A program made the translations under genes and the position numbers. From positions 62,001-126,000 of the forward strand of contig CAJUMF010000002.1 of the NCBI GenBank assembly GCA_910586965.1: a DNA stretch of 64,000 bases, given 5' to 3'. Each line of letters begins with the position of its first letter. Position 1 is the stretch's first letter. Below the pieces are notes generated by a model, which saw only the letters and a program-made list of their open reading frames with translations, was not told the DNA's origin and searched no databases. The stretch is from an uncultured Dorea sp. (GTDB taxonomy: Bacteria; Bacillota; Clostridia; Lachnospirales; Lachnospiraceae). This document shows positions 9,851 to 18,001 of this stretch, one piece after another.

Positions 9851-11638
9851 ATGGCAGAGTTGATGAAGGGGTTAAAGAGAACCCATAGATGTGCGGAGAT
9901 TACAGCGGAAAATGCGGGCCAGACGGTTACCGTCATGGGATGGGTACAGAAGAACAGGAATAAAGGGGGATTGGTGTTCGTCGATGTGCGTGACCGTTCC
10001 GGCGTCATACAGGTAGTCTTTGAGGAAGGAAAATCTGATGCGGCACTCATTGAAAAGGCAGCGAAGCTTCGGGCAGAATTTGTCGTGGCAGTTGTGGGCG
10101 AAGTGGCAAAGCGTTCCGGCGCAGTGAATGAGCATCTGACTACCGGTGAGATCGAGATCATCCCCAAGGAGCTTCGGATACTTGCAGAATCCGAGACGCC
10201 GCCGTTCCCGGTGGAGGAGAATGTTAAGACCAAGGAAGAGATCCGGCTCAAATATCGGTATCTTGACCTTAGAAGGCCGGATATGCAGCGGAATCTTATG
10301 ATGCGGAGCAAAGCGGCTACATTGATCCGCCAGTTCCTTGCAAACGAGGGATTTCTTGAGATTGAGACGCCTATCCTTATCGGCAGTACTCCGGAGGGGG
10401 CAAGGGATTATCTTGTGCCGAGCAGGATCCACCAGGGACATTTCTATGCGCTTCCTCAGTCACCGCAGCTTTTTAAGCAATTGCTTATGTGCTCCGGCTG
10501 TGACCGGTATTTTCAGTTGGCAAAATGCTTCCGGGACGAGGACCTGCGCGCAGACCGTCAGCCGGAATTTACCCAGATTGATATGGAGCTTTCTTTTGTA
10601 GATGTGGATGATGTCATCGATGTCAATGAGCGTCTGTTAAAAGAACTGTTTTCGAAGGTGCTGGATGTGGAGGTGCCCCTTCCGATCCCGCGGATGACCT
10701 GGCAGGAAGCTATGGACCGCTATGGCTCTGACAAGCCGGACATCCGGTTTGGCATGGAGCTTACGGATGTGACAGAGGTGGTAAGAGGAAGCGAATTTGC
10801 CGTATTCAAGGGAGCCATTGAAAACGGCGGGACTGTCCGGGGAATCAATGCCAAAGGACAGGGTGCGATGCCGAGAAAGAAGATTGATAAGTTAGTCAGC
10901 TTTGCCAAAGATTACGGTGCAAAGGGGCTTGCTTACTTGGCTGTCCAGGAGGACGGCACGGTGAAATCATCCTTCACTAAGTTCATGACGGAGGATGAGA
11001 CGAAAAAACTTATGGAAGCTATGGGCGCAGAAAGCGGTGACCTTCTCCTCTTTGCCGCAGATAAGAACAAAGTGGTGTGGGCAGTGCTTGGGGCGCTGCG
11101 CTTAGAGCTGGCAAAGCAGATGGAGCTTCTCGATAAAGACGAGTATAAATTCCTGTGGGTGACGGAGTTCCCGCTGCTTGAGTGGAGTGATGAGGAGAAC
11201 CGTTTTATGGCGATGCATCATCCGTTTACGATGCCGATGGAGGAAGATCTTGAATTTATCGATAGTGACCCGGGAAGAGTGCGAGCGAAAGCATACGATA
11301 TCGTTCTGAATGGTAATGAAATCGGCGGCGGCAGTGTGCGGATCTTTGACCCGGAGATACAAAGTAAGATGTTTGAAGTCCTTGGATTTACTCCCGAGCA
11401 GGCGAAGGAGCAGTTCGGGTTCCTGCTTACGGCTTTCAAGTATGGTGTTCCGCCTCACGCCGGGCTGGCTTACGGACTTGACCGGATCATCATGCTGATG
11501 GCAAAAGCGGACAGTATCCGGGATGTCATTGCATTTCCGAAGATCAAGGATGCTTCAGATTTGATGACCGAGGCGCCGACGACGGTAGATGCAAAGCAGC
11601 TTGAGGAGCTTGGGCTTGAGATTGCAGCAAAGGAGTAA
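9851..11638 (+). CDS. aspS: Aspartyl-tRNA synthetase
   Basis: A 595-residue bacterial-type AspRS with an N-terminal OB-fold anticodon-binding domain (residues 1-130), class II catalytic core (SRIHQGHFYALPQSPQLFKQ region, FRDEDLRADRQPEFTQID motif 2), the inserted GAD domain (about residues 300-400) and motif 3 GLAYGLDRI near the end. GGAGAAG precedes the ATG, 12 nt after hisS. Whether it also charges tRNA-Asn cannot be told from sequence alone. Confidence 0.95.
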   Translation: MAELMKGLKRTHRCAEITAENAGQTVTVMGWVQKNRNKGGLVFVDVRDRSGVIQVVFEEGKSDAALIEKAAKLRAEFVVAVVGEVAKRSGAVNEHLTTGEIEIIPKELRILAESETPPFPVEENVKTKEEIRLKYRYLDLRRPDMQRNLMMRSKAATLIRQFLANEGFLEIETPILIGSTPEGARDYLVPSRIHQGHFYALPQSPQLFKQLLMCSGCDRYFQLAKCFRDEDLRADRQPEFTQIDMELSFVDVDDVIDVNERLLKELFSKVLDVEVPLPIPRMTWQEAMDRYGSDKPDIRFGMELTDVTEVVRGSEFAVFKGAIENGGTVRGINAKGQGAMPRKKIDKLVSFAKDYGAKGLAYLAVQEDGTVKSSFTKFMTEDETKKLMEAMGAESGDLLLFAADKNKVVWAVLGALRLELAKQMELLDKDEYKFLWVTEFPLLEWSDEENRFMAMHHPFTMPMEEDLEFIDSDPGRVRAKAYDIVLNGNEIGGGSVRIFDPEIQSKMFEVLGFTPEQAKEQFGFLLTAFKYGVPPHAGLAYGLDRIIMLMAKADSIRDVIAFPKIKDASDLMTEAPTTVDAKQLEELGLEIAAKE

Positions 11639-11642
11639 GCTT

Positions 11643-12188
11643 ATGGACGGAAAGTTGGATTTGTTAGAGATCATGCGGCAGAGAAGAAGTGTGCGTTCCT
11701 ATACTTCTGAAGAGGTCGGAGAGGAACAGATGAAAAAGATCATCCAGGCAGGACTTCTATCTGCCTCCGGCCGCGGAATCCGGCCCTGGGAACTTATCGT
11801 GGTGAAGGATAAGGATACTTTACGCAAGATGGCGCAGTGCCGCGATCACGGCGCGGCGATGCTTGAGGGTGCTGATGCGGCGATTGTTGTGATCGCCGAT
11901 GCGACAAAGACGGATGTGTGGACGGAGGATTGCTCCATCGTCATGTCCAATATGCACCTGATGGCCAGTTCCCTTGGGGTGGGGAGCTGTTGGATCCAGG
12001 GGCGGCTTCGGGTATCTGCCGGGGAAGACAGCACGGAAGAGTATCTGCGAAAGCTCCTTGGATTCCCGGAGAACTGCCGGCTGGAGGCTATACTGTCTCT
12101 TGGGATGCCGGAAAGTGTGCAGAATCCGCGGGAAGTGACGGGCGAACTGTGGGGGAAGGTTCACCGGGAAGTCTATGGAAAGGAATGA
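11643..12188 (+). CDS. Nitroreductase family protein
   Basis: A 181-residue FMN-dependent nitroreductase-fold protein. The N-terminal RRSVRSYTSEEV motif is the classic flavin-binding start of the family and the central LGVGSCWIQG segment fits the dimer/flavin region. Such proteins reduce nitro compounds, quinones or similar acceptors with NAD(P)H. ATG 11643 follows AAGGAG at the very end of aspS. It overlaps the next gene by 14 nt. The natural substrate cannot be read from sequence. Confidence 0.85.
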   Translation: MDGKLDLLEIMRQRRSVRSYTSEEVGEEQMKKIIQAGLLSASGRGIRPWELIVVKDKDTLRKMAQCRDHGAAMLEGADAAIVVIADATKTDVWTEDCSIVMSNMHLMASSLGVGSCWIQGRLRVSAGEDSTEEYLRKLLGFPENCRLEAILSLGMPESVQNPREVTGELWGKVHREVYGKE

Positions 12189-13026
12189 CCGTGTGAATGT
12201 GTACAAAGAGATGAGAACTTTATATGTATCGGATCTGGACGGAACACTTCTTAATACTAATGATGCGGTCAGCCCCAAAAGCATAGAGATCATCAATGCT
12301 CTGGTGGAGCGGGGGATGTTGTTCACCTACGCGACGGCGCGTTCCCTTAACTCTGCCTCGGCGGTCACGAAGGGCTTGTCTGCAAAGATTCCGGTGATCG
12401 CCTATAACGGGGCGTTGATCATTCATCCGGAAACAGGGGAAGTGATTGCTTCGGAAAGCTTTGAAGAGGACGAAACGGCAAAGGTTATCCGGTGTCTTAA
12501 GGAGCATAATGTCAGCCCGCTGGTCTACGCTTATATCAGACATGAAGAAAAGGTATCGTGGCTTACAGCGCGGGAAAATGAAGGCGTTCGAAGGTACTTA
12601 AGCCTCCGCAGAGGAGACCGGCGTCTTCGGCCTTTAACAGAAAAAGGACGGTTGTATGACGGCGAGATATTCTACTTCACCTGCATTGGGGAAAAGGAAG
12701 AGCTTAAGCCAGTCTATGATATTTTTTCGGGGGATGAGAAGTTTACCTGCATCTTGCAGCAGGAATTGTACCGCCCGGAATACTGGTGCGAGATCATGCC
12801 GAAAAAGGCGACGAAGGCGAATGCAGTTGCAAAGTTAAAAAAGCTTTGGGGATGTGACCGTGTTGTCTCGTTCGGGGATGCAGTGAACGATATCCCTATG
12901 TTTCGGATTTCTGATGCGTGTTATGCAGTGGAGAATGCGGTAGAAGAGTTAAAGACCATGGCGGACGGGATCATCCCCGGCAATGACGCAGACGGCGTGG
13001 CGATGTGGCTGAAGGAAAATGTATAG
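12175..13026 (+). CDS. Cof-type HAD phosphatase
   Basis: A HAD-superfamily hydrolase of about 280 residues. The nucleophile motif DLDGTLLNTND is near the N-terminus, followed by the Cof-type C2 cap and the C-terminal FGDAVNDIPMF metal-binding motif. Family members dephosphorylate sugar phosphates, nucleotides or cofactors such as FMN. The start is uncertain: ATG 12175 overlaps the nitroreductase gene, while GTG 12193 is 9 nt after an AAAGGA and ATG 12211 lies closest to the conserved core. Probably translationally coupled to the upstream gene. Confidence 0.85.
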   Translation: MERNDRVNVYKEMRTLYVSDLDGTLLNTNDAVSPKSIEIINALVERGMLFTYATARSLNSASAVTKGLSAKIPVIAYNGALIIHPETGEVIASESFEEDETAKVIRCLKEHNVSPLVYAYIRHEEKVSWLTARENEGVRRYLSLRRGDRRLRPLTEKGRLYDGEIFYFTCIGEKEELKPVYDIFSGDEKFTCILQQELYRPEYWCEIMPKKATKANAVAKLKKLWGCDRVVSFGDAVNDIPMFRISDACYAVENAVEELKTMADGIIPGNDADGVAMWLKENV

Positions 13027-13061
13027 GTATGAACATATGATAAAGAAAGAGAGGTAAAATT

Positions 13062-13571
13062 ATGGCACAGGTGATTTATCGGAGAGCGCAGGAGAGCGAC
13101 GCAGGAAAAATTGTTGACTTTTACAATTTTGTGGGCGGGGAGACCAGTTACTTAAGCTTTGAGAAAGACGAATACCCCATGAATGTGAAGGAGCAGGAAG
13201 AGGAGATTCGTTCTCTGGAAGGAAAGAAAGCGAGTATCATGCTGCTGGCGATGGACGGGGAGGAGATTGCAGGAATAGCAACCATCCATTCCTCCGCGAA
13301 GATCAAGGCAAGGCATGACGGCGAGCTTGGGATTGTGGTTGCAAAGAAATATCAAGGGCAGGGCATCGGTACAGAATTGATCCGCCAACTTATTGACTGG
13401 GCGAAAGGGAACAGCGTGACTACCCGGATTAGCCTGGATACCCGCGCGGATAATGTGAAGGCGGTGGAACTTTATATGAAGTTCGGCTTTGTCGTGGAAG
13501 GATGCCGGAGGAACTCTACGCTGCTTGACGGGAAATACTACGACTTGTATGTGATGGGAATGATGCTTTAG
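13062..13571 (+). CDS. GNAT family N-acetyltransferase
   Basis: A 169-residue GNAT acetyltransferase. The acetyl-CoA loop is recognisable as KKYQGQGIGTELI, followed by the beta-5 region ISLDTRADNVKAVELYMKFGF and the C-terminal YYDLYVMGM strand, closest in style to RimL/ribosomal-protein or PhnO-like acetylators. GAGAGG precedes the ATG by 9 nt. Substrate unknown. Confidence 0.85.
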   Translation: MAQVIYRRAQESDAGKIVDFYNFVGGETSYLSFEKDEYPMNVKEQEEEIRSLEGKKASIMLLAMDGEEIAGIATIHSSAKIKARHDGELGIVVAKKYQGQGIGTELIRQLIDWAKGNSVTTRISLDTRADNVKAVELYMKFGFVVEGCRRNSTLLDGKYYDLYVMGMML

Positions 13572-13609
13572 GAGGAATAAACATCTGCTGATAAAGGGGG
13601 CTTGACGGT

Positions 13610-14080
13610 ATGAAGAAAAGACGTTCGAAAAATTCATTAAAAATCTTGCTTTGCTGCATATGTCTTATGATGCTTTTGGGTGCACAGGTTGTTTTGGCGG
13701 CAGAGACGGCGGGAGGTCAGGAGACGCAGACCGACGGGGACGCTGCGGCTGGAAGTGATACCGCATCGGGAGATGATACTGGAACAACAGGCACAGCCGG
13801 GAAGTCATCAGCGGGATTGTCAGGCGGTTCTGCGGGGGCTATGGGAGGCCAGCGGCAGAGGGCAAGACAGGTCACGGACAGACAGGAGGAGATTGCCCAC
13901 CAGATTGCAGAAAGAGAAGGGGAATGGGTGAAGCAGCTTGAGACTTCCCAGCATGAACGGTCATCGCAGTTGGGCGAGAGTCAGCGGGAGAGAGCAAGGA
14001 AGGTTACAGACAGACAGGAGGAGATTGCCCATAGAATTGCAGAGCGGGAAGAGGCAAGGACCCGGCAGATGGAAAAATAA
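13610..14080 (+). CDS. Secreted protein with repeated charged helix
   Basis: A 156-residue protein of unknown function. It opens with a lysine/arginine-rich N-terminus and a hydrophobic segment ending in a VLAAE-like signal peptidase site (about residue 31), so it is probably secreted. A Thr/Gly/Ser-rich linker follows, then two near-identical copies of an AR-VTDRQEEIAH-IAERE unit about 40 residues apart, embedded in a very charged, heptad-like region that should form a helix or coiled coil. A good terminator follows. I do not recognise the family; a cell-envelope or matrix role is a guess. Confidence 0.6.
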   Translation: MKKRRSKNSLKILLCCICLMMLLGAQVVLAAETAGGQETQTDGDAAAGSDTASGDDTGTTGTAGKSSAGLSGGSAGAMGGQRQRARQVTDRQEEIAHQIAEREGEWVKQLETSQHERSSQLGESQRERARKVTDRQEEIAHRIAEREEARTRQMEK

Positions 14081-14092
14081 AAAAAGACTATC

Positions 14093-14127
14093 AAAGCATC
14101 TAAGAAAATATCTTGGGTGCTTTTTTA
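14093..14127 (+). terminator. Rho-independent terminator
   Basis: A hairpin with 13-nt arms (14093-14105 and 14111-14123, three mismatches) is followed by a T-run. It closes the secreted-protein gene immediately before the tetR promoter. Confidence 0.75.
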
Positions 14128-14139
14128 TAAGGTTTTATA

Positions 14140-14183
14140 TTGACACAGTGTCAGAATAATGGTATTATAGTTACACGGTGTCA
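14140..14183 (+). promoter_or_regulatory. tetR promoter with two palindromic operators
   Basis: TTGACA (14140-14145) and TATTAT (14163-14168) are 17 nt apart. A perfect 13-nt palindrome, TGACACAGTGTCA, covers the -35 box (14141-14153), and a second copy with two changes lies at 14171-14183, just after the -10 box. The two centres are 30 bp apart, three helical turns. This is the arrangement expected of an autorepressing TetR protein whose gene starts at 14212. Confidence 0.75.
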
Positions 14184-14211
14184 GAATACTATTCGGAAGG
14201 GAGGGATACGG

Positions 14212-14829
14212 ATGCCGAAGGGTTCGCCGGAGCTTACGGAGAAACGTAAGAATGAGATTTTGGACGCCTGCAGGAAGATATATGGGGCGCAGGGGTTTTA
14301 CGGGGTGACGGTCAAGGGGATCAGCGCGCAGGTCAGCCTTACCAGACCTGCCATTTACAATTATTTTGAGACAAAGGAAGAGATTCTTCTGGGGCTTTTG
14401 GTCAGGGAGTATGCGGACTGGTGCGGGGAGCTTGAGAGGGTGGCTGCTCTGGCGGGTGGGCTGAGCCGCGAGGAGCTTTCAGCGGAGATGGCGCACACAC
14501 TCGAGGAGCGGGAGATTCTCCTACGCATTCTCAATATGAATCTTTTTGAGATTGAGCTGAACAGCCGTGTGGAGCGTCTTGCGGAGTTTAAAGGACAGTT
14601 TTTGCGGGCGGTGAATGCCATGAGTGAGATTTTGCGAGCGTACAGAAAAGGAGCCGAGGAGTCGGAGTGCGAGGAGTTCTGCCAGACGTTCTCGGCATTT
14701 CTGCTGGGGTGCTATCCTTTTACGGTGCATACGGAAAAGCAGATTGAGGCTATGAGACTGGCGAATGTGAAGATGAGGGAGCCTGGCATCTATGAGATGG
14801 TGTATCGGTGCGTATATCGTCTGCTCTGA
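14212..14829 (+). CDS. TetR/AcrR family transcriptional repressor
   Basis: A 205-residue TetR-type regulator. The N-terminal helix-turn-helix reads FYGVTVKGISAQVSLTRPAIYNYFETKEEIL, canonical for the family; the rest is the variable ligand-binding domain. The ATG at 14212 follows GGGAGG, and earlier in-frame ATG codons fall within the promoter. Two palindromic operators overlap its own promoter, so autorepression is likely, and the flavodoxin gene 65 nt downstream is the obvious further target. The ligand is unknown; redox-active compounds would suit the flavodoxin neighbour. Confidence 0.88.
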   Translation: MPKGSPELTEKRKNEILDACRKIYGAQGFYGVTVKGISAQVSLTRPAIYNYFETKEEILLGLLVREYADWCGELERVAALAGGLSREELSAEMAHTLEEREILLRILNMNLFEIELNSRVERLAEFKGQFLRAVNAMSEILRAYRKGAEESECEEFCQTFSAFLLGCYPFTVHTEKQIEAMRLANVKMREPGIYEMVYRCVYRLL

Positions 14830-14894
14830 AGAGGCCGATGTAAAGGATTGGATTGAAAGTTAGAAATAATGTTAAGAAACAGGAGGTATGGATT

Positions 14895-15377
14895 ATGAGC
14901 AGAATTTTAGTAGCATATTTTAGCGCAAGCGGTACGACGAAAAGGCTGGCGGAGCGGCTGGCATCGGCAATCGGGGCGGATACTCATGAGATTAAGCCTG
15001 AGATTCCCTATACAGCCGCAGACCTGGACTGGATGGATAAGAAGAGCCGCAGCAGTGTGGAGATGCGGGATAAGAAGTTCCGTCCTGCTGTGGCAGGAAA
15101 AGTCAGGAACATGGGAGAGTACGATACGGTCTTTGTGGCGTTCCCTATCTGGTGGTATGTTGCGCCGACCATTGTCAATACGTTTTTGGAGCAGTATGAC
15201 CTGAGCGGGAAGACAGTCGTTACTCTCGCAACTTCCGGCGGCAGCGGGATGGGCAACGCCAATAAGGAGCTTGCCATGTCCTGCCCCGGCGCGAATCTGA
15301 AGGAGGGCAAGGTATTTTCGGCGAATACTGGGGAAGGCGAGCTTAAAAGGTGGGCAGGAGGATTTGCCCGTATCTGA
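14895..15377 (+). CDS. Flavodoxin
   Basis: A 160-residue flavodoxin-like protein. The FMN phosphate-binding loop is FSASGTTKRLAE at the N-terminus; PIWWYVAP and ATSGGSGMG are the flavin ring contacts. It resembles the short flavodoxins (sometimes annotated as Flavodoxin_4) that are paired with TetR regulators in gut clostridia. Start ATG 14895 follows AGGAGG. It probably acts as a low-potential electron carrier or quinone reductase; redox partners are not evident here. Confidence 0.85.
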   Translation: MSRILVAYFSASGTTKRLAERLASAIGADTHEIKPEIPYTAADLDWMDKKSRSSVEMRDKKFRPAVAGKVRNMGEYDTVFVAFPIWWYVAPTIVNTFLEQYDLSGKTVVTLATSGGSGMGNANKELAMSCPGANLKEGKVFSANTGEGELKRWAGGFARI

Positions 15378-15508
15378 AAAAAATTGCTTCTGCTGGCTGT
15401 TGTTTCTATAAAAGCGTCTCTCTGCCGGTCTTCTTGGGTTTTGTTTTGATGAAAGCGTGAATAAAATACATCAATAAAAATGATTAAATTTATCACTTCC
15501 TTTTTTCG

Positions 15509-15580
15509 TGGTTCTGTGATAGGATAGGGGAGAGTTAAATTTAGACAATAAAATTGATGAATCTTAATGGTTCTGAGATA
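15509..15580 (+). promoter_or_regulatory. Direct repeats upstream of the leuA-araC fusion
   Basis: Two copies of TGGTTCTG-n-GATA lie at 15509-15521 and 15568-15580, differing at one position. The second touches the leuA ribosome site. AraC-type proteins often bind direct repeats, so these are candidate sites for autoregulation by the DNA-binding tail of the downstream gene. This is inference from position only. No T-box or leader peptide was seen in the 219-nt gap after the flavodoxin. Confidence 0.25.
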
Positions 15581-15596
15581 AAAGGAGATGGATGCG

Positions 15597-17585
15597 ATGA
15601 AGAATTTTGATAAGTACGAGAGAGCTTATTTTATGCCGCCGGTGGTGACTTACGACTGGGTGAAGAAGGATTATATCGACAAACCGCCGATCTGGTGCAG
15701 CGTGGACCTTCGGGACGGGAACCAGGCGCTGATTGAGCCGATGAGCTTAGAGGAAAAGCTGGAGTTTTTTCAGATGCTTGTGGATATCGGGTTTAAGGAG
15801 ATTGAGGTGGGATTTCCGGCGGCGTCGGAGACGGAGTACCAGTTTATGCGGACGCTCATTGAGAAGGATATGATTCCGGATGATGTGACGGTGCAGGTGC
15901 TGACCCAGGCCAGGGAGCATATCATCAAGAAGACTTTTGAGGCGGTGAAGGGCGCGCCCCACGCGGTGGTGCATCTTTACAACTCTACTTCCGTGGCGCA
16001 AAGAGAGCAGGTGTTTAAGAAGGAAAAGGATGAGATTAAGCGGATTGCGGTGGAGGGGGCAAAGCTCCTTCTGGAGCTTGCCAATGAGACCGACGGGAAT
16101 TTTACGTTCCAGTACAGTCCGGAGAGTTTTCCGGGCACGGAAGTTGACTACGCGGTGGAGGTGTGCAATGCGGTGCTGGACGTATGGCAGCCCACGGCGG
16201 ACAATAAGGCGATTATCAACATCCCGACAACGGTTGAGAATGCCATGCCCCATGTATTTGCCTGTCAGCTTGAGTATGTGCATAAGAACTTAAAGTACAG
16301 GGATAATGTGATTCTCTGCCTCCATCCTCACAATGACCGGGGATGCGGCGTTGCCACGGCGGAGCTTGGCATATTGGCGGGGGCGGACCGTATCGAGGGC
16401 ACCCTCTTTGGAAATGGGGAGCGCACGGGCAACGTGGATATCGTGACCTTGGGCATGAACATGTTCTCCCACGGGGTTGACCCGGGGCTTGATTTCTCGG
16501 ATATGCAGCACCTCAGAGAGACGTATGAGCGGCTTACGAGGATGGAGGTCAATCCCAGGCAGCCTTACGGCGGGGATTTGGTGTTCACGGCATTTTCCGG
16601 CTCCCATCAGGATGCCATCGCCAAGGGGATGGCGTGGAGAGAGGAGAAGAAGTGCGCGAAGTGGACGGTTCCTTATCTGCCCATTGACCCCCAGGATGTG
16701 GGGCGGCGGTATGACTCTGATGTCATCCGCATCAACAGCCAGTCCGGCAAGGGCGGCGTAAGCTATATCCTGAAACAGAGCTTTGGCATCAACCTGCCGA
16801 TGAAGATGCGGGAAGAGGTTGGGTATCTGGTGAAAGATGTGTCGGATAAGGCCCACAAGGAGCTTAGCCCGGCGTGGGTTTATGAGATATTTACGGACAA
16901 TTATGTGAATACCAAGCCGGTATTTTCCATTGACGAGTGCCATTTTAAGCAGGTGGACGGGATTACGGCGGAGGTTTCCATCAACCACGGCGGGGAGAGC
17001 CGCACCATTACCGCCAACGGAAACGGGCGTCTGGATGCGGTGAGCAATGCCATTAAGCAGTATTTTAACATCAGCTACGAGCTGCGGTTCTATGAGGAAC
17101 ATTCGCTGACGAGAGGGTCTTCTTCTAAGGCGGTGGCTTATGTGGGAATCGTATTTAACGGCAAGGCGCGCTGGGGCGTGGGGATTGACGCGGATATCAT
17201 CAGCGCGTCCATCGAGGCTTTGATCGTGGCGGTGAATAAGATTGAGGAGATTGGCAGCGCGGATACTTGCAAGGATGCGAGGATGATTGAGATCATGAAT
17301 TATATCCAGGCGAATTATATCGATATCACGCTGGATGACATTGCGGAGCATTTCTTCCTGTCTAAGCCTTACATTTCCAAGTATATTAAGGAAAAGTCGG
17401 GGATGACTTTCGGGGAGCTGGTGAAGAAAATCCGGATGAAGAAGGCGAAGGCGCTCCTTAAGAGCAGCAATATGACGGTGGAGAATATCTCGCTGTCGGT
17501 GGGGTATCAGAATGTGGAACATTTTAACCGGCTGTTTAAGAAGGCGTATAATATGACGCCGATGCAGTTTCGGAATCAGAAGTAG
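15597..17585 (+). CDS. leuA: 2-isopropylmalate synthase fused to an AraC-type DNA-binding domain
   Basis: A 662-residue fusion. Residues about 30-310 form the HMGL-like catalytic barrel, with the D37-L-R39-D40-G41-N42-Q43 motif and the H243-P-H245-N-D metal site. Residues about 450-550 are a LeuA-type allosteric (leucine-binding) domain. From about residue 558 to the end a complete AraC/XylS helix-turn-helix pair follows, with ITLDDIAEHFFLSKPYISKYIKE as first helix pair and the signature SVGYQNVEHFNRLFKKAYNMTP as second. Ordinary LeuA of this type ends near residue 555. ATG 15597 is 9 nt from AAGGAG; ATG 15588 touches it. No other leucine genes are adjacent. The enzyme may also sense leucine for transcription; this is inference. 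Confidence 0.9.
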   Translation: MKNFDKYERAYFMPPVVTYDWVKKDYIDKPPIWCSVDLRDGNQALIEPMSLEEKLEFFQMLVDIGFKEIEVGFPAASETEYQFMRTLIEKDMIPDDVTVQVLTQAREHIIKKTFEAVKGAPHAVVHLYNSTSVAQREQVFKKEKDEIKRIAVEGAKLLLELANETDGNFTFQYSPESFPGTEVDYAVEVCNAVLDVWQPTADNKAIINIPTTVENAMPHVFACQLEYVHKNLKYRDNVILCLHPHNDRGCGVATAELGILAGADRIEGTLFGNGERTGNVDIVTLGMNMFSHGVDPGLDFSDMQHLRETYERLTRMEVNPRQPYGGDLVFTAFSGSHQDAIAKGMAWREEKKCAKWTVPYLPIDPQDVGRRYDSDVIRINSQSGKGGVSYILKQSFGINLPMKMREEVGYLVKDVSDKAHKELSPAWVYEIFTDNYVNTKPVFSIDECHFKQVDGITAEVSINHGGESRTITANGNGRLDAVSNAIKQYFNISYELRFYEEHSLTRGSSSKAVAYVGIVFNGKARWGVGIDADIISASIEALIVAVNKIEEIGSADTCKDARMIEIMNYIQANYIDITLDDIAEHFFLSKPYISKYIKEKSGMTFGELVKKIRMKKAKALLKSSNMTVENISLSVGYQNVEHFNRLFKKAYNMTPMQFRNQK

Positions 17586-17590
17586 GAGTG

Positions 17591-17789
17591 CAAAGGAACG
17601 CGGTTCCGTCAGCAAATATATCCCTCTCAAACGGGACAACATGCAGATAAACTAACTGAATAACGGCTGCTAAGACGTTCGGGAATGCCCTCACGCCTAA
17701 GCAGCCGTAATCAGTGGATTTCATCTGCATGAAAAACGTCCTTGATTGTTTGAGAGGGATATATTTGCTGACGGAACCGCTGTGCTTTG
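17591..17789. repeat. Long perfect inverted-repeat element (about 180-200 bp)
   Basis: Arms of 33 bp at 17600-17632 and 17748-17780 are exact reverse complements; five more pairs (17591-17595 with 17785-17789) lie outside a small internal loop. Inside are nested shorter stems: 17634-17637/17738-17741, 17641-17648/17723-17730, and a 9-bp stem 17663-17671/17700-17708. The whole can fold into one long branched hairpin. It starts 5 nt after the leuA stop and lacks a T-run. It may be a MITE-like element or a structured RNA; no transposase is nearby. The following 210 nt up to 18001 hold nothing I recognise. Confidence 0.7.
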
Positions 17790-18001
17790 GAGGGCGTAAG
17801 GGCGTGAGGGTGTGCGTGAGGAGAGGGGAGGAAGTGCTGTCTTTGGAGGGCGGAGGTGAAATATTTGATTTGATGTTTCAGTGAGTCATATGTTAAAATA
17901 GAAAAATAAATTATTACATTTATCAGATATAAATACACAAAAGATAAGGGTATTGGCGTTTCGGATGATTTTAATGATTTGTGGGAGAGAGGTTTGTGAT
18001 A

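Noticed and set aside
15378..15596. T-box or leucine leader upstream of leuA
   Set aside because: No T-box sequence, no antiterminator hairpin and no Leu-rich leader peptide could be found in the 219-nt gap.
16290..17642. Long minus-strand open frame opposite leuA
   Set aside because: Antisense shadow of a high-GC-third-position gene; composition and residues (His/Arg/Leu-rich) are not protein-like. The same holds for other long antisense frames at 19710 and 27704.
17600..17780. Large inverted repeat as the leuA terminator
   Set aside because: The arms are far longer than a terminator stem, the loop of ~115 nt is structured, and there is no T-run; a mobile or RNA element is more plausible.
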